Assembly: GCA_047971485.1 (NCBI GenBank)
Contig: JBKDZR010000115.1
Location: 1-28,253, forward strand
Length of the DNA stretch: 28,253 nt
Direction of reading: 5' to 3'
From: JBKDZR01 sp047971485
GTDB lineage: Bacteria; Pseudomonadota; Alphaproteobacteria; Rhodobacterales; Rhodobacteraceae
Part shown: one piece after another, positions 5,839 through 13,875 of the stretch
Layout of the letters: each line of letters starts with the position of its first letter
Numbering within the stretch: the first letter of the stretch is position 1
Notes under the pieces: model-generated
Seen by the model: the letters and a program-made list of their open reading frames with translations, nothing else
The model's database searches: none
What the model was told of the DNA's origin: nothing
Made by a program: the position numbers and the translations under genes

Positions 5839-7952
5839 GCCACGCCGATCAGCTCCAGCCAGGTGGCTTCGTCCAACACCTCGATCCCCAGTTCGGCGGC
5901 TTTTTTAGCCTTTGATCCCGCGCCAGGCCCGGCAATCAGGATATCCGTTTTCGCCGAAACCGAACCCGAAACCTTTGCCCCCAGGGCCTCGGCCCGCACC
6001 TTGGCTTCCGCCCGGGTCATGCGTTCCAACGTGCCGGTGAACACCACGGTCTTGCCCGCCACGGGACTATCGGTCGTCGTGGACGCGGCGACGGGGCGGA
6101 TTTCCAGTTGCGCGCGCAGCCGGTCGATGCTGTCGCGTTCGGCCGGCTGATGCAACGCCGTGGTCAGCGAAGTCGCCAGCACCGCCCCCACCCCGTCGAT
6201 GGCGGTCAAATCCTCCCAACGCTCGGATCCCGGTTCGGCCCCGGCCAGCGCCTGAACAAGATCCTCCCAGGTGCCGTAATGGCGGGCCAAAAGCCGCGCG
6301 GTCGTTTCTCCGACATGGCGAATACCGAGGGAAAACAAGAACCTGTCCAGCGGGATCCGCCGCCGTTCCTCAATTGCGGCGAACAGGTTGGTCGCCGATT
6401 TTTCACCCCAGCCTTCGCGATTCTTGACCTGTTGCAGATTTCCCGGCCCATGGCGCGCGGCCAGCGTAAAGATATCGGCTGGCTCGGAAATCCAGCCATC
6501 GCGCAGGAACTGTTCAACCTGTTTGGCCCCCAGTCCCTCGATATCGAAGGCCCCGCGCGACACGAAATGCTTCAGCCGTTCCAGTCGCTGGGCCGGACAG
6601 ATCACCCCCCCGGTGCAGCGCCGGACGCTGTCGCCGACCTCGCGGATCGCTTCGGATCCGCACTCCGGGCAAATCGTTGGAAAATCATAAGGTTGGGCGC
6701 CATCAGGCCGCCGGTCCAGATCCACATCGGCAATTTTCGGAATGACATCCCCGGCCCGGTAGACCTGAACCCGATCCCCGATCCGTATGTCCTTGCCATC
6801 GCGGATCGTCTGGCCTGTGCTGTCGCAGCCGGCGATATAATCCTCATTGTGCAGCGTTGCGTTGGACACGACCACCCCACCCACAGTCACCGGTTTCAGG
6901 CGCGCGATAGGCGACAAGGCCCCGGTCCGCCCGACATTGATGTCAATGGCCTCCAGTTCCGTCCAAGCCAGTTCGGCGGGAAACTTATGGGCAATGGCCC
7001 AGCGGGGGGTTGTGGATCGGTAACCCAACCGCTCCTGAAACCCCAAATCGTTAACCTTGTAGACCACCCCGTCAATGTCATAACCCAGCGTGGCGCGATC
7101 CGTCTCAATCCCGGCATAAACTGCGGACAATTGTTCGATCGTATCGCACAGGCGGGTCCATGGGTTGACCTGGAACCCAAGCTCGCGCAATCGATCCAGG
7201 GTCCCCATCTGCGTATCGGCCAGCGGCTCGGATACCTCGCCCCAGGCATAGGCAAAAAAACAAAGCGGTCGGCTGGCCGTGATCGCCGAATCGAGCTGCC
7301 GCAGGGATCCGGCTGCGGCGTTGCGCGGGTTGGCAAAGGGTTTGGCCCCAGCCTGCATCTGCCTTTCGTTCAGGGCGGTGAAATCCCGGTGATGCATGTA
7401 AACTTCGCCACGGACCTCCAGCACCTCGGGCGCAGAGTCAAGAAATTGAGGAATATCCTTTATAGTACAGGCATTTGCCGTAACATCTTCACCCACCTCG
7501 CCATCCCCGCGGGTTGCTGCGACAACCAGATGCCCCTGTTCGTAGCGCAAGGATAAAGACAAGCCGTCTATCTTCGGTTCCGCCGTGTAAGATAGTGGAT
7601 CGTCCGTGGACAGCCCCAGATATTTTCGCACCGAGACGTCGAAATCACGGATATCCGCATCATCGAACGCATTGCCCAACGACATCATACGACGAGCGTG
7701 AACAACCTTGCCGAACGCCTCGGAGGGTGCCGCCCCCACACGTTCCGACGGGCTGTCATTCCGCTTCAGCGTCGGAAACCGGGCTTCGATCGCCGCGTTG
7801 CGCCGTTTAAGGCGATCATATTCGGCATCATCTATGTCAGGGGAATCACGCCTGTGATAGGCAGCATCTGCCTGGGCGATCCGGGCAGAAAGATCGGCCA
7901 GCTCGCGGGCCGCCTCCGTCTTATTCAGCGTCTTGACGTCTTTCTCGACCAC
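5835..7952 (-). CDS. ligA: NAD-dependent DNA ligase
   Basis: LigA seals nicks during replication and repair, using NAD as adenylate donor. The 705-residue protein shows every domain: the Ia NAD-binding domain (1-80), the adenylation domain with the active lysine in EPKIDGLSL (Lys127), the OB domain, a four-cysteine zinc finger (Cys428, Cys431, Cys446, Cys452), helix-hairpin-helix repeats (about 485-610) and a C-terminal BRCT domain (about 628-705). The start is a GTG at 7952 with GGCGGGGA about 6 nt upstream; no better in-frame ATG lies before the NAD-binding domain. It is the first gene of a ligA-recG unit. The 230-nt gap between it and ctrA contains no gene I can support. Confidence 0.97.
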   Translation of the reverse strand: MVEKDVKTLNKTEAARELADLSARIAQADAAYHRRDSPDIDDAEYDRLKRRNAAIEARFPTLKRNDSPSERVGAAPSEAFGKVVHARRMMSLGNAFDDADIRDFDVSVRKYLGLSTDDPLSYTAEPKIDGLSLSLRYEQGHLVVAATRGDGEVGEDVTANACTIKDIPQFLDSAPEVLEVRGEVYMHHRDFTALNERQMQAGAKPFANPRNAAAGSLRQLDSAITASRPLCFFAYAWGEVSEPLADTQMGTLDRLRELGFQVNPWTRLCDTIEQLSAVYAGIETDRATLGYDIDGVVYKVNDLGFQERLGYRSTTPRWAIAHKFPAELAWTELEAIDINVGRTGALSPIARLKPVTVGGVVVSNATLHNEDYIAGCDSTGQTIRDGKDIRIGDRVQVYRAGDVIPKIADVDLDRRPDGAQPYDFPTICPECGSEAIREVGDSVRRCTGGVICPAQRLERLKHFVSRGAFDIEGLGAKQVEQFLRDGWISEPADIFTLAARHGPGNLQQVKNREGWGEKSATNLFAAIEERRRIPLDRFLFSLGIRHVGETTARLLARHYGTWEDLVQALAGAEPGSERWEDLTAIDGVGAVLATSLTTALHQPAERDSIDRLRAQLEIRPVAASTTTDSPVAGKTVVFTGTLERMTRAEAKVRAEALGAKVSGSVSAKTDILIAGPGAGSKAKKAAELGIEVLDEATWLELIGVA

Positions 7953-8026
7953 GATATCCCCGCCCAGTCAGCCCGATCCCATCAGGTGATAGGCGCGTGG
8001 CGGGGCGCCGTCCAGTATCCGGATAA

Positions 8027-8070
8027 CCTAAGCGGGTATTCGCGGCCACGCCCTGAAATGCCCGCTTAGG
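8027..8070. repeat. 10-bp perfect inverted repeat between ligA and ctrA
   Basis: CCTAAGCGGG (8027-8036) and CCCGCTTAGG (8061-8070) are perfect inverted repeats separated by 24 nt. Neither side is followed by a convincing T-run (CTTGTTT on the plus side, TTATCC on the minus side). It may slow polymerase after ctrA, serve as a protein site upstream of ligA, or be an RNA stem. Confidence 0.5.
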
Positions 8071-8182
8071 CTTGTTTGATGTCACAGGGATTTCATGAAA
8101 CGCCCGGCTTGGATAAACGGCTATACGCTTTAGGCGGGGAGGGTTTTCAAAATGAAAATACACCCCTGATTCCAAAAGCGTC

Positions 8183-8890
8183 TTAGCTGGCCACCTGAGC
8201 GTAACCTGCCTCGGTCTCCGGATCACGCAGCACATAACCGCGGCCCCAAACCGTTTCGATATAGTTCTCGCCGCCTGTCGCCTGGCTCAGCTTTTTACGT
8301 AGCTTGCAGATAAAGACGTCGATGATCTTCAGTTCCGGTTCGTCCATGCCACCATAAAGATGATTCAGGAACATCTCTTTCGTCAGGGTCGTGCCCTTCC
8401 GCAGGCTCAGAAGTTCGAGCATCTGATATTCCTTGCCGGTTAGATGCACAGGATGATTGCTCGCTTCCACCGTCTTGGCATCCAGATTAACCGAAATCTT
8501 GCCCGTGTTGATCACCGACTGGGAATGCCCCTTGGAGCGCCGGATGATCGCGTGAATACGGGCGACCAGTTCTTCGCGATGGAAGGGTTTGGTCAGATAG
8601 TCATCCGCGCCGAAGCCAAACCCCTTGAGTTTGCTTTCTGTATCGTCCGCACCGGACAGGATCAGGATCGGCGTATCGACCTTGGCCAGACGCAACTGGC
8701 GCAGAACCTCATGCCCGGTCATATCCGGCAGGTTCAGGTCGAGAAGGATCAAATCGTAATCATAGAGCTTGGCGAGGTCGATCCCTTCCTCGCCAAGATC
8801 CGTGCAATAGACGTTCAGATTCGCGTGTGTCAGCATCAGTTCGATGCTTTTCGACGTCGTCGGATCGTCTTCAACAAGTAATACCCGCAT
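8183..8890 (-). CDS. ctrA: Cell-cycle response regulator CtrA
   Basis: CtrA is an OmpR-type transcription factor. In Caulobacter it controls replication initiation, division and flagella; in Rhodobacterales it mainly controls motility, gene transfer agents and related traits. The 235-residue product has a receiver domain (1-115) with the acidic pair Asp8/Asp9, phospho-acceptor Asp51 in LLDLNLPD, and Lys104 in LTKPF. The winged-helix DNA-binding domain (about 125-225) contains the CtrA-typical LTGKEYQMLELLSLRKGTTL region and GRGYVL. The last residues are Gln-Val-Ala-Ser, not the Ala-Ala end that targets Caulobacter CtrA to ClpXP. sciP lies upstream on the same strand, 109 nt away, with a candidate CtrA box in that gap suggesting autoregulation. 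Confidence 0.97.
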   Translation of the reverse strand: MRVLLVEDDPTTSKSIELMLTHANLNVYCTDLGEEGIDLAKLYDYDLILLDLNLPDMTGHEVLRQLRLAKVDTPILILSGADDTESKLKGFGFGADDYLTKPFHREELVARIHAIIRRSKGHSQSVINTGKISVNLDAKTVEASNHPVHLTGKEYQMLELLSLRKGTTLTKEMFLNHLYGGMDEPELKIIDVFICKLRKKLSQATGGENYIETVWGRGYVLRDPETEAGYAQVAS

Positions 8891-8922
8891 TCCCCAATGC
8901 CTCTCCGTGACTTAACGTGCTT

Positions 8923-8942
8923 GTCCTGTGTCTCCACAGGAC
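8923..8942 (-). promoter_or_regulatory. Perfect hairpin in the ctrA leader
   Basis: GTCCTGTG (8923-8930) and CACAGGAC (8935-8942) are perfect inverted repeats around four bases. On the ctrA-sense strand the loop is GAGA, a GNRA tetraloop, giving a very stable 8-bp RNA stem ending 32 nt before the ATG. Flanking AACGT/ACGTT can extend it with a bulge. No T-run follows, so it is not a terminator; an mRNA-stability or translation-control element, or a dyad operator, are the options. Confidence 0.6.
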
Positions 8943-8957
8943 GTTGGGCGCTTTAGG

Positions 8958-8972
8958 TTACGTTAGGGTTAA
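8958..8972 (-). promoter_or_regulatory. Candidate CtrA box upstream of ctrA
   Basis: On the minus strand the sequence is TTAA-CCCTAAC-GTAA, which matches the CtrA consensus TTAA-N7-TTAA at seven of eight fixed bases. It lies 68 nt upstream of the ctrA ATG, and a half site (TTAAC) occurs at 8912-8916. Autoregulation of ctrA is known in Caulobacter; here it is inferred. Confidence 0.5.
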
Positions 8973-8999
8973 TTCGCGGAATTCTGCAGGCACAACAAC

Positions 9000-9278
9000 C
9001 TAAAGTTGCCGAAATTTCTGCAAGCGTGTCGCTTTGAGCGCAGCTTCACCATGTTTTTCAACCGCATGCAGCCAACTTTCGAATTCATCGTCAGACAGTT
9101 GGTAGCGTTTGACCGCCTCTTCGCGGTCCATTAACCCATGTACAACGGCCTTGACGACCAGGGCCTTGCGGCTGGCAACCCAGCGCACCGTATCCTCGGG
9201 AGGAAGATCCGCACGTGACAACGTGCTGCCATCCGGCAGGTGAACCACCCTCGGGCCTTCTACTTTCTTGATATACAT
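9000..9278 (-). CDS. sciP: DUF1153 protein SciP, small inhibitor of CtrA
   Basis: SciP is a small helix-turn-helix protein that, in Caulobacter, binds CtrA at promoters and blocks recruitment of RNA polymerase. The 92-residue product shows the family core: an N-terminal strand segment ending in LPDG, then ADLPPEDTVRWVASRKALVV and a helical HTH with LSDDEFESWLHAVEKHG followed by ALKATRLQKFR. I chose the ATG at 9278 because GAGGGA lies about 8 nt upstream; the frame is open to 9305, but the extra nine residues precede the ribosome binding site. It is next to ctrA on the same strand, so regulator and inhibitor may share transcription. Confidence 0.93.
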   Translation of the reverse strand: MYIKKVEGPRVVHLPDGSTLSRADLPPEDTVRWVASRKALVVKAVVHGLMDREEAVKRYQLSDDEFESWLHAVEKHGEAALKATRLQKFRQL

Positions 9279-9346
9279 AACACATCCCTCGTTACCCACG
9301 CCCAAGGGATGCCACCGAGGCTTTTAACACTGTTTGAAGCCCAAGC

Positions 9347-9374
9347 TTGTTTGTTCGAAGGATTTTCCTATATT
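9347..9374 (+). promoter_or_regulatory. Candidate mnmA promoter
   Basis: TTGTTT (9347-9352) and TATATT (9369-9374) are 16 nt apart, in the AT-rich part of the 130-nt gap between the divergent sciP and mnmA genes. Transcription would begin near 9381, inside the palindrome GGGAATTTCCC (9379-9389), leaving a leader of about 28 nt. The assignment is by eye. Confidence 0.5.
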
Positions 9375-9408
9375 ATGTGGGAATTTCCCCTGATTTACCG
9401 GTCCTGTC

Positions 9409-10542
9409 ATGACTCTGCCGTTGAACTCGCTTGGATTTCCCAAACCGCCCGCCGAGACGCGGGTGGTGGTTGCCATGTCCGGCGGGGTGGACAGTTCCGT
9501 GGTTGCCGCGCACCTGGCCGAAGAAGGCTATGACGTGGTGGGAATCACCCTGCAGCTTTATGATCACGGCGCCGCCCTGGCGAAGAAAGGCGCCTGTTGT
9601 GCCGGGCGCGACATCCACGATGCCCGCCGCGTCGCCGAGGAAATGGGCTTTCCCCATTATGTCCTGGACTATGAGAACACCTTTCGTGAATCGGTGATCG
9701 AGGAATTCGCCGATGCCTATCTGGGCGGCGCAACCCCCGTGCCCTGCATCCGCTGCAACGAAAGGGTCAAGTTCCGCGATCTTCTGGAAACCGCCAAAGA
9801 TCTGGATGCCGACTGCATGGCCACCGGACATTATATCCAGCGCAAGGTCGGTCCCGCCGGGGCAGAGCTGCACTGCGCCGCCGATGCCAACCGCGACCAA
9901 AGCTATTTCCTGTTTTCGACCACGGCCGAGCAACTGGCCTATCTGCGCTTTCCATTGGGGCATCTGCCCTCAAAGGACGCGACCCGGGATTTGGCCCAAC
10001 GCTATGGCCTGGCCGTGGCGGACAAACCCGACAGCCAGGACATCTGCTTTGTTCCCGACGGCAACTATGCCAGCGTAATCGAGAAACTGCGCCCCGGGGC
10101 AGCGGATCCCGGCAAAATTGTCGATATGGACGGTCAGGTTCTGGGGGAACATCGCGGCGTCATTCACTATACGATCGGTCAGCGGCGCGGCCTTGGGATC
10201 GGCGGGTTGGCCGATCCGCTGTATGTGGTGCGGCTTGATCCCGAAACCCGCCAGGTCATCGTCGGCCCGAAAGAGGCGCTGGCCACCCGGACCGTGCCCG
10301 TGCGTGAAATCAACTGGCTGGGGGATATGCCCTTTGCCGATCAGGCGGTGCGCGAGGTGTCCGTCAAGGTCCGGTCCACCCGCCCGCCACGCCCGGCGTT
10401 GGTCAGGCCAACCAGCCCCACCACTGCAGAGGTTGAATTGCTGACCCCCGAGGAAGGGGTCAGCCCCGGCCAGGCCTGTGTGTTTTATGAAACCGGCGGC
10501 AGTCGGGTGTTGGGCGGCGGCTGGATCTGGCGCGGTTATTGA
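9409..10542 (+). CDS. mnmA: tRNA-specific 2-thiouridylase MnmA
   Basis: MnmA adenylates and thiolates C2 of U34 in tRNAs for Lys, Glu and Gln, taking sulfur from a persulfide relay. The 377-residue protein has the PP-loop SGGVDSS (24-30). The catalytic cysteine lies in the CIRCNERVKF segment (Cys116), and the persulfide cysteine is in DSQDICFVPDG (Cys213). The HYTIGQRRGLGI block and C-terminal beta barrel follow. The ATG at 9409 has no clear ribosome binding site, but the 20 residues before the PP-loop look like the usual alphaproteobacterial N-terminus. The gene ends convergently with lpxB, overlapping it by 7 nt. Confidence 0.97.
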   Translation: MTLPLNSLGFPKPPAETRVVVAMSGGVDSSVVAAHLAEEGYDVVGITLQLYDHGAALAKKGACCAGRDIHDARRVAEEMGFPHYVLDYENTFRESVIEEFADAYLGGATPVPCIRCNERVKFRDLLETAKDLDADCMATGHYIQRKVGPAGAELHCAADANRDQSYFLFSTTAEQLAYLRFPLGHLPSKDATRDLAQRYGLAVADKPDSQDICFVPDGNYASVIEKLRPGAADPGKIVDMDGQVLGEHRGVIHYTIGQRRGLGIGGLADPLYVVRLDPETRQVIVGPKEALATRTVPVREINWLGDMPFADQAVREVSVKVRSTRPPRPALVRPTSPTTAEVELLTPEEGVSPGQACVFYETGGSRVLGGGWIWRGY

Positions 10543-11696
10543 AAGCCGCCCAGCCCATCCAGAACCGCCCGCGCCGCGCGCAGGCCGGGGGCTTCGCCGC
10601 CGCGCCCCAAGCGATCCATGGTCAGGTTCATGGCCGTTCGCTGCCCTTCGGAATCGGCCAAAACCTGCTCGATCGCTTCGGCAATCGGGCCGGGCTGACA
10701 CGCCCGCATCAGGAATTCAGGCACGGTGCGGGTCTCGGAAACAAGATTGACCAGCGTCACCGTGTCGACCAGCGCTAGCCGCTTCAACAGTCGGTTACTC
10801 AGCCAATTGAACGTATAGGCGATCACCATGGGGGTGCCCGCCGCTGCCAATTCCAGAGATACCGTTCCCGAAGCCGCCAGCGCCACATCCGCCGCCCGAA
10901 ACGCTGCTCGTTTGGTGGGCAGATCGGATGCAGCGACAAGGATCGGATCAATGGGCCAGTCAACCGCCAGGGTCGCGACCAGATCAGCAAGGCCACTGGC
11001 CACCGGCACCACAACACGCATACCCGGCAAGCGCGGGGCAAGTTGCGTGAAGGCCGCACCGAAGATGGGGGCCAGCCGCGCAACCTCGGAGTTGCGGGAT
11101 CCAGGCAAAGCCAGGATCAGCGGCGTCCCCGGGGAAATGCCATGGGCGGAGCGGAAGGCCTCGGCCTCGACCTCGCTGGCCTGGGGTTGGGCAACAACCG
11201 GATGGCCGACGAAATCGCAGCGCATCCCGGCGGCCTCCATCAGCGGCGGTTCAAAGGGCAGAAGCGCCAGAACCTGATCGGTAAACGGCGCCATCTTGGC
11301 CGCCCGCCCCGGACGCCAGGCCCAGACCGAAGGGGCCACGTAATGCACCGTGCGGATCGCCGGATTGGCTGTCTTTACTGCTCGGGCCACCCGCAGACAG
11401 AAATCGGGGCTGTCGATGCCGATCAGCACATCGGGGGGATCGGCCAGAATGGCGGCCACCGTTTCTGCCAGCCGGCGCTTGAGATGGCGGTATCTGGGCA
11501 GCACCTCGGCCAAGCCCATGACGGTCAGATCGTCCATCGGAAAGAGGCTACGCACCCCCGCCGCCTGCATCTGCGGCCCGGCCACGCCGCGCAACTGCAC
11601 ATTCGGCGCCAACTCCCGCAGCCCCGCAATCAGCGCCGCGCCCAGGGCATCACCCGAGGCCTCACCCGCGATCAGGAAAACCGATGGACCAGTCAT
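10536..11696 (-). CDS. lpxB: Lipid-A-disaccharide synthase
   Basis: LpxB joins UDP-2,3-diacylglucosamine and lipid X to form the lipid A disaccharide at the inner membrane face. The 386-residue protein begins with the family motif VFLIAGEASGDALGA. It contains the central YVAPSVWAWRPGRA block, the GxPGSRxxE region as ALPGSRNSEVARL, and the SGTVSLELAAAGTPMVIAY region that holds UDP-sugar. The frame is open further upstream, but the ATG at 11696 overlaps the lpxI stop as ATGA and begins exactly at the family N-terminus. It is the last gene of the envelope block, and its TAA overlaps the 3' end of mnmA. Confidence 0.97.
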   Translation of the reverse strand: MTGPSVFLIAGEASGDALGAALIAGLRELAPNVQLRGVAGPQMQAAGVRSLFPMDDLTVMGLAEVLPRYRHLKRRLAETVAAILADPPDVLIGIDSPDFCLRVARAVKTANPAIRTVHYVAPSVWAWRPGRAAKMAPFTDQVLALLPFEPPLMEAAGMRCDFVGHPVVAQPQASEVEAEAFRSAHGISPGTPLILALPGSRNSEVARLAPIFGAAFTQLAPRLPGMRVVVPVASGLADLVATLAVDWPIDPILVAASDLPTKRAAFRAADVALAASGTVSLELAAAGTPMVIAYTFNWLSNRLLKRLALVDTVTLVNLVSETRTVPEFLMRACQPGPIAEAIEQVLADSEGQRTAMNLTMDRLGRGGEAPGLRAARAVLDGLGGFQ

Positions 11697-12538
11697 GATG
11701 CGGCTCCCCCCGGACGGATCCACAGAAACAGGCCGGCCGCATCCGCCGCCGCCAGGGTTTCGGCCTGATCCAGGATCATCACGCCCCCGGCCTCCAGCAC
11801 GATCCCGGCCAGCCCGGCCCGAGCCACACGCGCCACCGTGGCGGGTGCGATCGCCGGCAGATCGACGCGACGATCCTGACCGGCCTTCGGCGCCTTGAAG
11901 AACACCCCGCGCGCGCCGCCCGGATCGGGACGCAAGCGCCCGGCGACATCGGCCACCCAGTCCAGCATCGCATCCGTCCCCGGCGCGGTTTCCACCGCCA
12001 GAACCTGGCCCTGGGCCACAACCACCCCCTGCCCCAGATCCGCAACAGCCAACGCCGCCTGAACCGCCTCGGCACGACAGGTATCGTTGCGATCGGCAGC
12101 ACAAGGCTGGACGACGGTCAACACCCCTGCGGGGGGCAGAAGATCGGGGCAAATCTCATGGGCGGCGCGAATGGCGAAGCCCTCGGCCTCGAAAATCGCC
12201 AGAACCGCGCGCAGCGTACCGTCATCCCCTGCGCGCAAGGCCCGCAGCAGGCGCGGCGCCATCATCATCGTCTTGAGATCGAATTGCGCCGCGTCCAAAC
12301 GCGGCCGGCGCACCGCCCCGGCAAAGACCAGATCCGTCACCCCCTCGGCACGCAAAGCCTTGAACAATCCGCCCAGTTTCTCGGCACGAAAGCGGATCAG
12401 CGGCAGGCCATCGGGGTTTTCGGCGGCAAAACCCGCCATCTCGGCTAGGATCACCCGTCGCCCGGCCCGGGTCAGCGCCCGGGACAGATGAAGCGGCAGG
12501 ATGCCCTGCCCGGCAATGATGCCAACGGCCCCCGCCAC
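11693..12538 (-). CDS. lpxI: UDP-2,3-diacylglucosamine pyrophosphatase LpxI
   Basis: LpxI cleaves UDP-2,3-diacylglucosamine to lipid X and UMP. It is the unrelated replacement of LpxH found in alphaproteobacteria (formerly DUF1009). The 281-residue protein shows the N-terminal glycine-rich GIIAGQGILPLHL segment and the FAGAVRRPRL region. The C-terminal catalytic half includes GDDGTLRAV, an MLDWVADV segment and the KAPKxGQDRRVDLPAIAPxTV stretch. The start is a GTG at 12538, one base after the lpxA stop, and the end overlaps lpxB by 4 nt. Placement between lpxA and lpxB fits its step in the pathway. Confidence 0.96.
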   Translation of the reverse strand: MAGAVGIIAGQGILPLHLSRALTRAGRRVILAEMAGFAAENPDGLPLIRFRAEKLGGLFKALRAEGVTDLVFAGAVRRPRLDAAQFDLKTMMMAPRLLRALRAGDDGTLRAVLAIFEAEGFAIRAAHEICPDLLPPAGVLTVVQPCAADRNDTCRAEAVQAALAVADLGQGVVVAQGQVLAVETAPGTDAMLDWVADVAGRLRPDPGGARGVFFKAPKAGQDRRVDLPAIAPATVARVARAGLAGIVLEAGGVMILDQAETLAAADAAGLFLWIRPGGAAS

Positions 12539-12539
12539 C

Positions 12540-13337
12540 TCAGGTCGGGGTCAGGAAATGGCGATCCGTCTCGGCCAGAATGAAGGCCGCGATCTCGCGC
12601 ACGTAATCACTGTCGAAATCCTCGTTCAGCCGACGGGCACGATCCTGAAACGCCCCCTCGCCCTGGGCCAGCATCTGATAGGCCGCCCGCAGCGCAGTGA
12701 TATCCGAACGGGCCACCCCACGCCGCTTGAGACCAACCAGGTTAAGCCCATCCAGACGGCCCCGCGGCGCCTGAACCAGCCCATAGGGGATCACGTCATT
12801 GGTCACCATGGTCACGGCCCCGATGATTGCGCCCCGTCCGACCCGCACCCATTGGTGAATGCCCGACAAACCGCCCAGGATCACATCGTCACCGACCTGA
12901 CAATGCCCGGCCACGGCCGAGTTGTTGACCAGGATCACCCGATCCCCGATCCGCACGTCATGGGCGACATGGCACCCGGCCATGAACAGTCCGTCATCGC
13001 CAACCCGGGTCAGCCCGCCACCCCCGGCAGTGCCGGTGTTCATGGTGACGTTTTCACGAATGCGGTTGCGCTTACCGACGACCAGACGGGTCTCTTCGCC
13101 GTTGAATTTCAGATCCTGCGGGATTTCGCCGATCACCGCACCGGGGAAAATGACCGTATCCTCGCCAATCTCGGTCTGTCCGGTAACCACCACATGGCTT
13201 TTCACTTGCACCCGAGGCCCAAGCGATACCCCGGCCCCGATCACGCAAAAGGGACCGATGCGCACGCCATCGGCAATCCGCGCGCCGGGTTCGATCACCG
13301 CCGAGGGGTGGATATCGGCACCGGCCGCGATGGTCAC
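12540..13337 (-). CDS. lpxA: Acyl-ACP-UDP-N-acetylglucosamine O-acyltransferase
   Basis: LpxA carries out the first step of lipid A synthesis, acylating UDP-GlcNAc at O-3 from acyl-ACP. The 265-residue product consists of left-handed beta-helix hexapeptide repeats from residue 2 to about 190, then a helical C-terminus. His123 and His126 in the CHVAHDVRIG segment align with E. coli His122 and the catalytic His125. GHCQVGDD and GLSGIHQW match the family. The open frame extends into fabZ, but a GTG at 13337 overlaps the fabZ stop (GTGA) and gives the normal length and N-terminus, so I take it as the start. Confidence 0.97.
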   Translation of the reverse strand: MTIAAGADIHPSAVIEPGARIADGVRIGPFCVIGAGVSLGPRVQVKSHVVVTGQTEIGEDTVIFPGAVIGEIPQDLKFNGEETRLVVGKRNRIRENVTMNTGTAGGGGLTRVGDDGLFMAGCHVAHDVRIGDRVILVNNSAVAGHCQVGDDVILGGLSGIHQWVRVGRGAIIGAVTMVTNDVIPYGLVQAPRGRLDGLNLVGLKRRGVARSDITALRAAYQMLAQGEGAFQDRARRLNEDFDSDYVREIAAFILAETDRHFLTPT

Positions 13338-13807
13338 GCCGCGTCCTCGCCCGGCAGAACGATCATCGCCATGAATTCGCATTCCGCGGCCAGTTCCCCC
13401 TCGACCGTGGCCTTGCCCGCGAATTTCCAGACCTTGCCCTTGCCGCCGCGCAGGGTATCGACGCGCAGTTCCATCACATCGCCCGGGCCGACCTTGCGGC
13501 GGAAACGACATTTGTCGATGCCCATGAAATAGACCAGCGCATCCTTGCCCGCCAGATCCAGCGTCACGCCGACCAGCACCGCCGAGGTCTGGGCCAGCGC
13601 CTCGACGATCATCACCCCGGGAAAGATCGGCACGCCGGGGAAATGGCCGGTGAATTGCGGCTCATTCATCGTGACATTCTTGATGCCAACCGCGCTTTGG
13701 CCCGGCACGATGTCGCGCACCTTGTCCACCAGCAGGAACGGATAGCGATGCGGCAGGATGCGCTGGATCAGGTCGATCCCGGCAGTTTGCGGTTTTTCAT
13801 CACTCAT
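13334..13807 (-). CDS. fabZ: 3-hydroxyacyl-ACP dehydratase FabZ
   Basis: FabZ dehydrates beta-hydroxyacyl-ACP in fatty acid elongation and competes with LpxA for 3-hydroxyacyl-ACP, which explains its constant link to lpxA. The 157-residue hotdog-fold protein has ILPHRYPFLLVDKV near the N-terminus and the catalytic pair His55 (in GHFPGVP) and Glu69 (in MIVEALAQ). The start at 13807 has GGGAG upstream and gives the expected length; the open frame beyond it reads into the gap and is not homologous. Its stop overlaps the lpxA GTG. Confidence 0.97.
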   Translation of the reverse strand: MSDEKPQTAGIDLIQRILPHRYPFLLVDKVRDIVPGQSAVGIKNVTMNEPQFTGHFPGVPIFPGVMIVEALAQTSAVLVGVTLDLAGKDALVYFMGIDKCRFRRKVGPGDVMELRVDTLRGGKGKVWKFAGKATVEGELAAECEFMAMIVLPGEDAA

Positions 13808-13875
13808 CGGCACGTCTCCCTGCCCGTGTTGGTCTGGCCTGTCAGGCCGTTGAAAGGTCCGTAGCAAGGCCGCGC

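Noticed and set aside
4537..6150. A 537-codon plus-strand frame opposite recG and ligA
   Set aside because: It is rich in Arg, Pro, Gln and His, lies antisense to two well-defined genes, and reflects high GC content.
8140..8175. A five-codon mini-ORF (ATG at 8152) after GGGGAGGG in the ligA-ctrA gap
   Set aside because: It has a good ribosome binding site but only five codons and no gene follows; chance is the simplest explanation.
9279..9305. Upstream extension of sciP by nine residues
   Set aside because: The ribosome binding site lies inside this extension, and the family length matches the shorter form.
10536..12152. A 538-codon open frame that extends lpxB upstream
   Set aside because: The first 152 residues are Gly/Arg-rich, lie over lpxI and look like no protein; lpxB starts at 11696 with an ATGA overlap.
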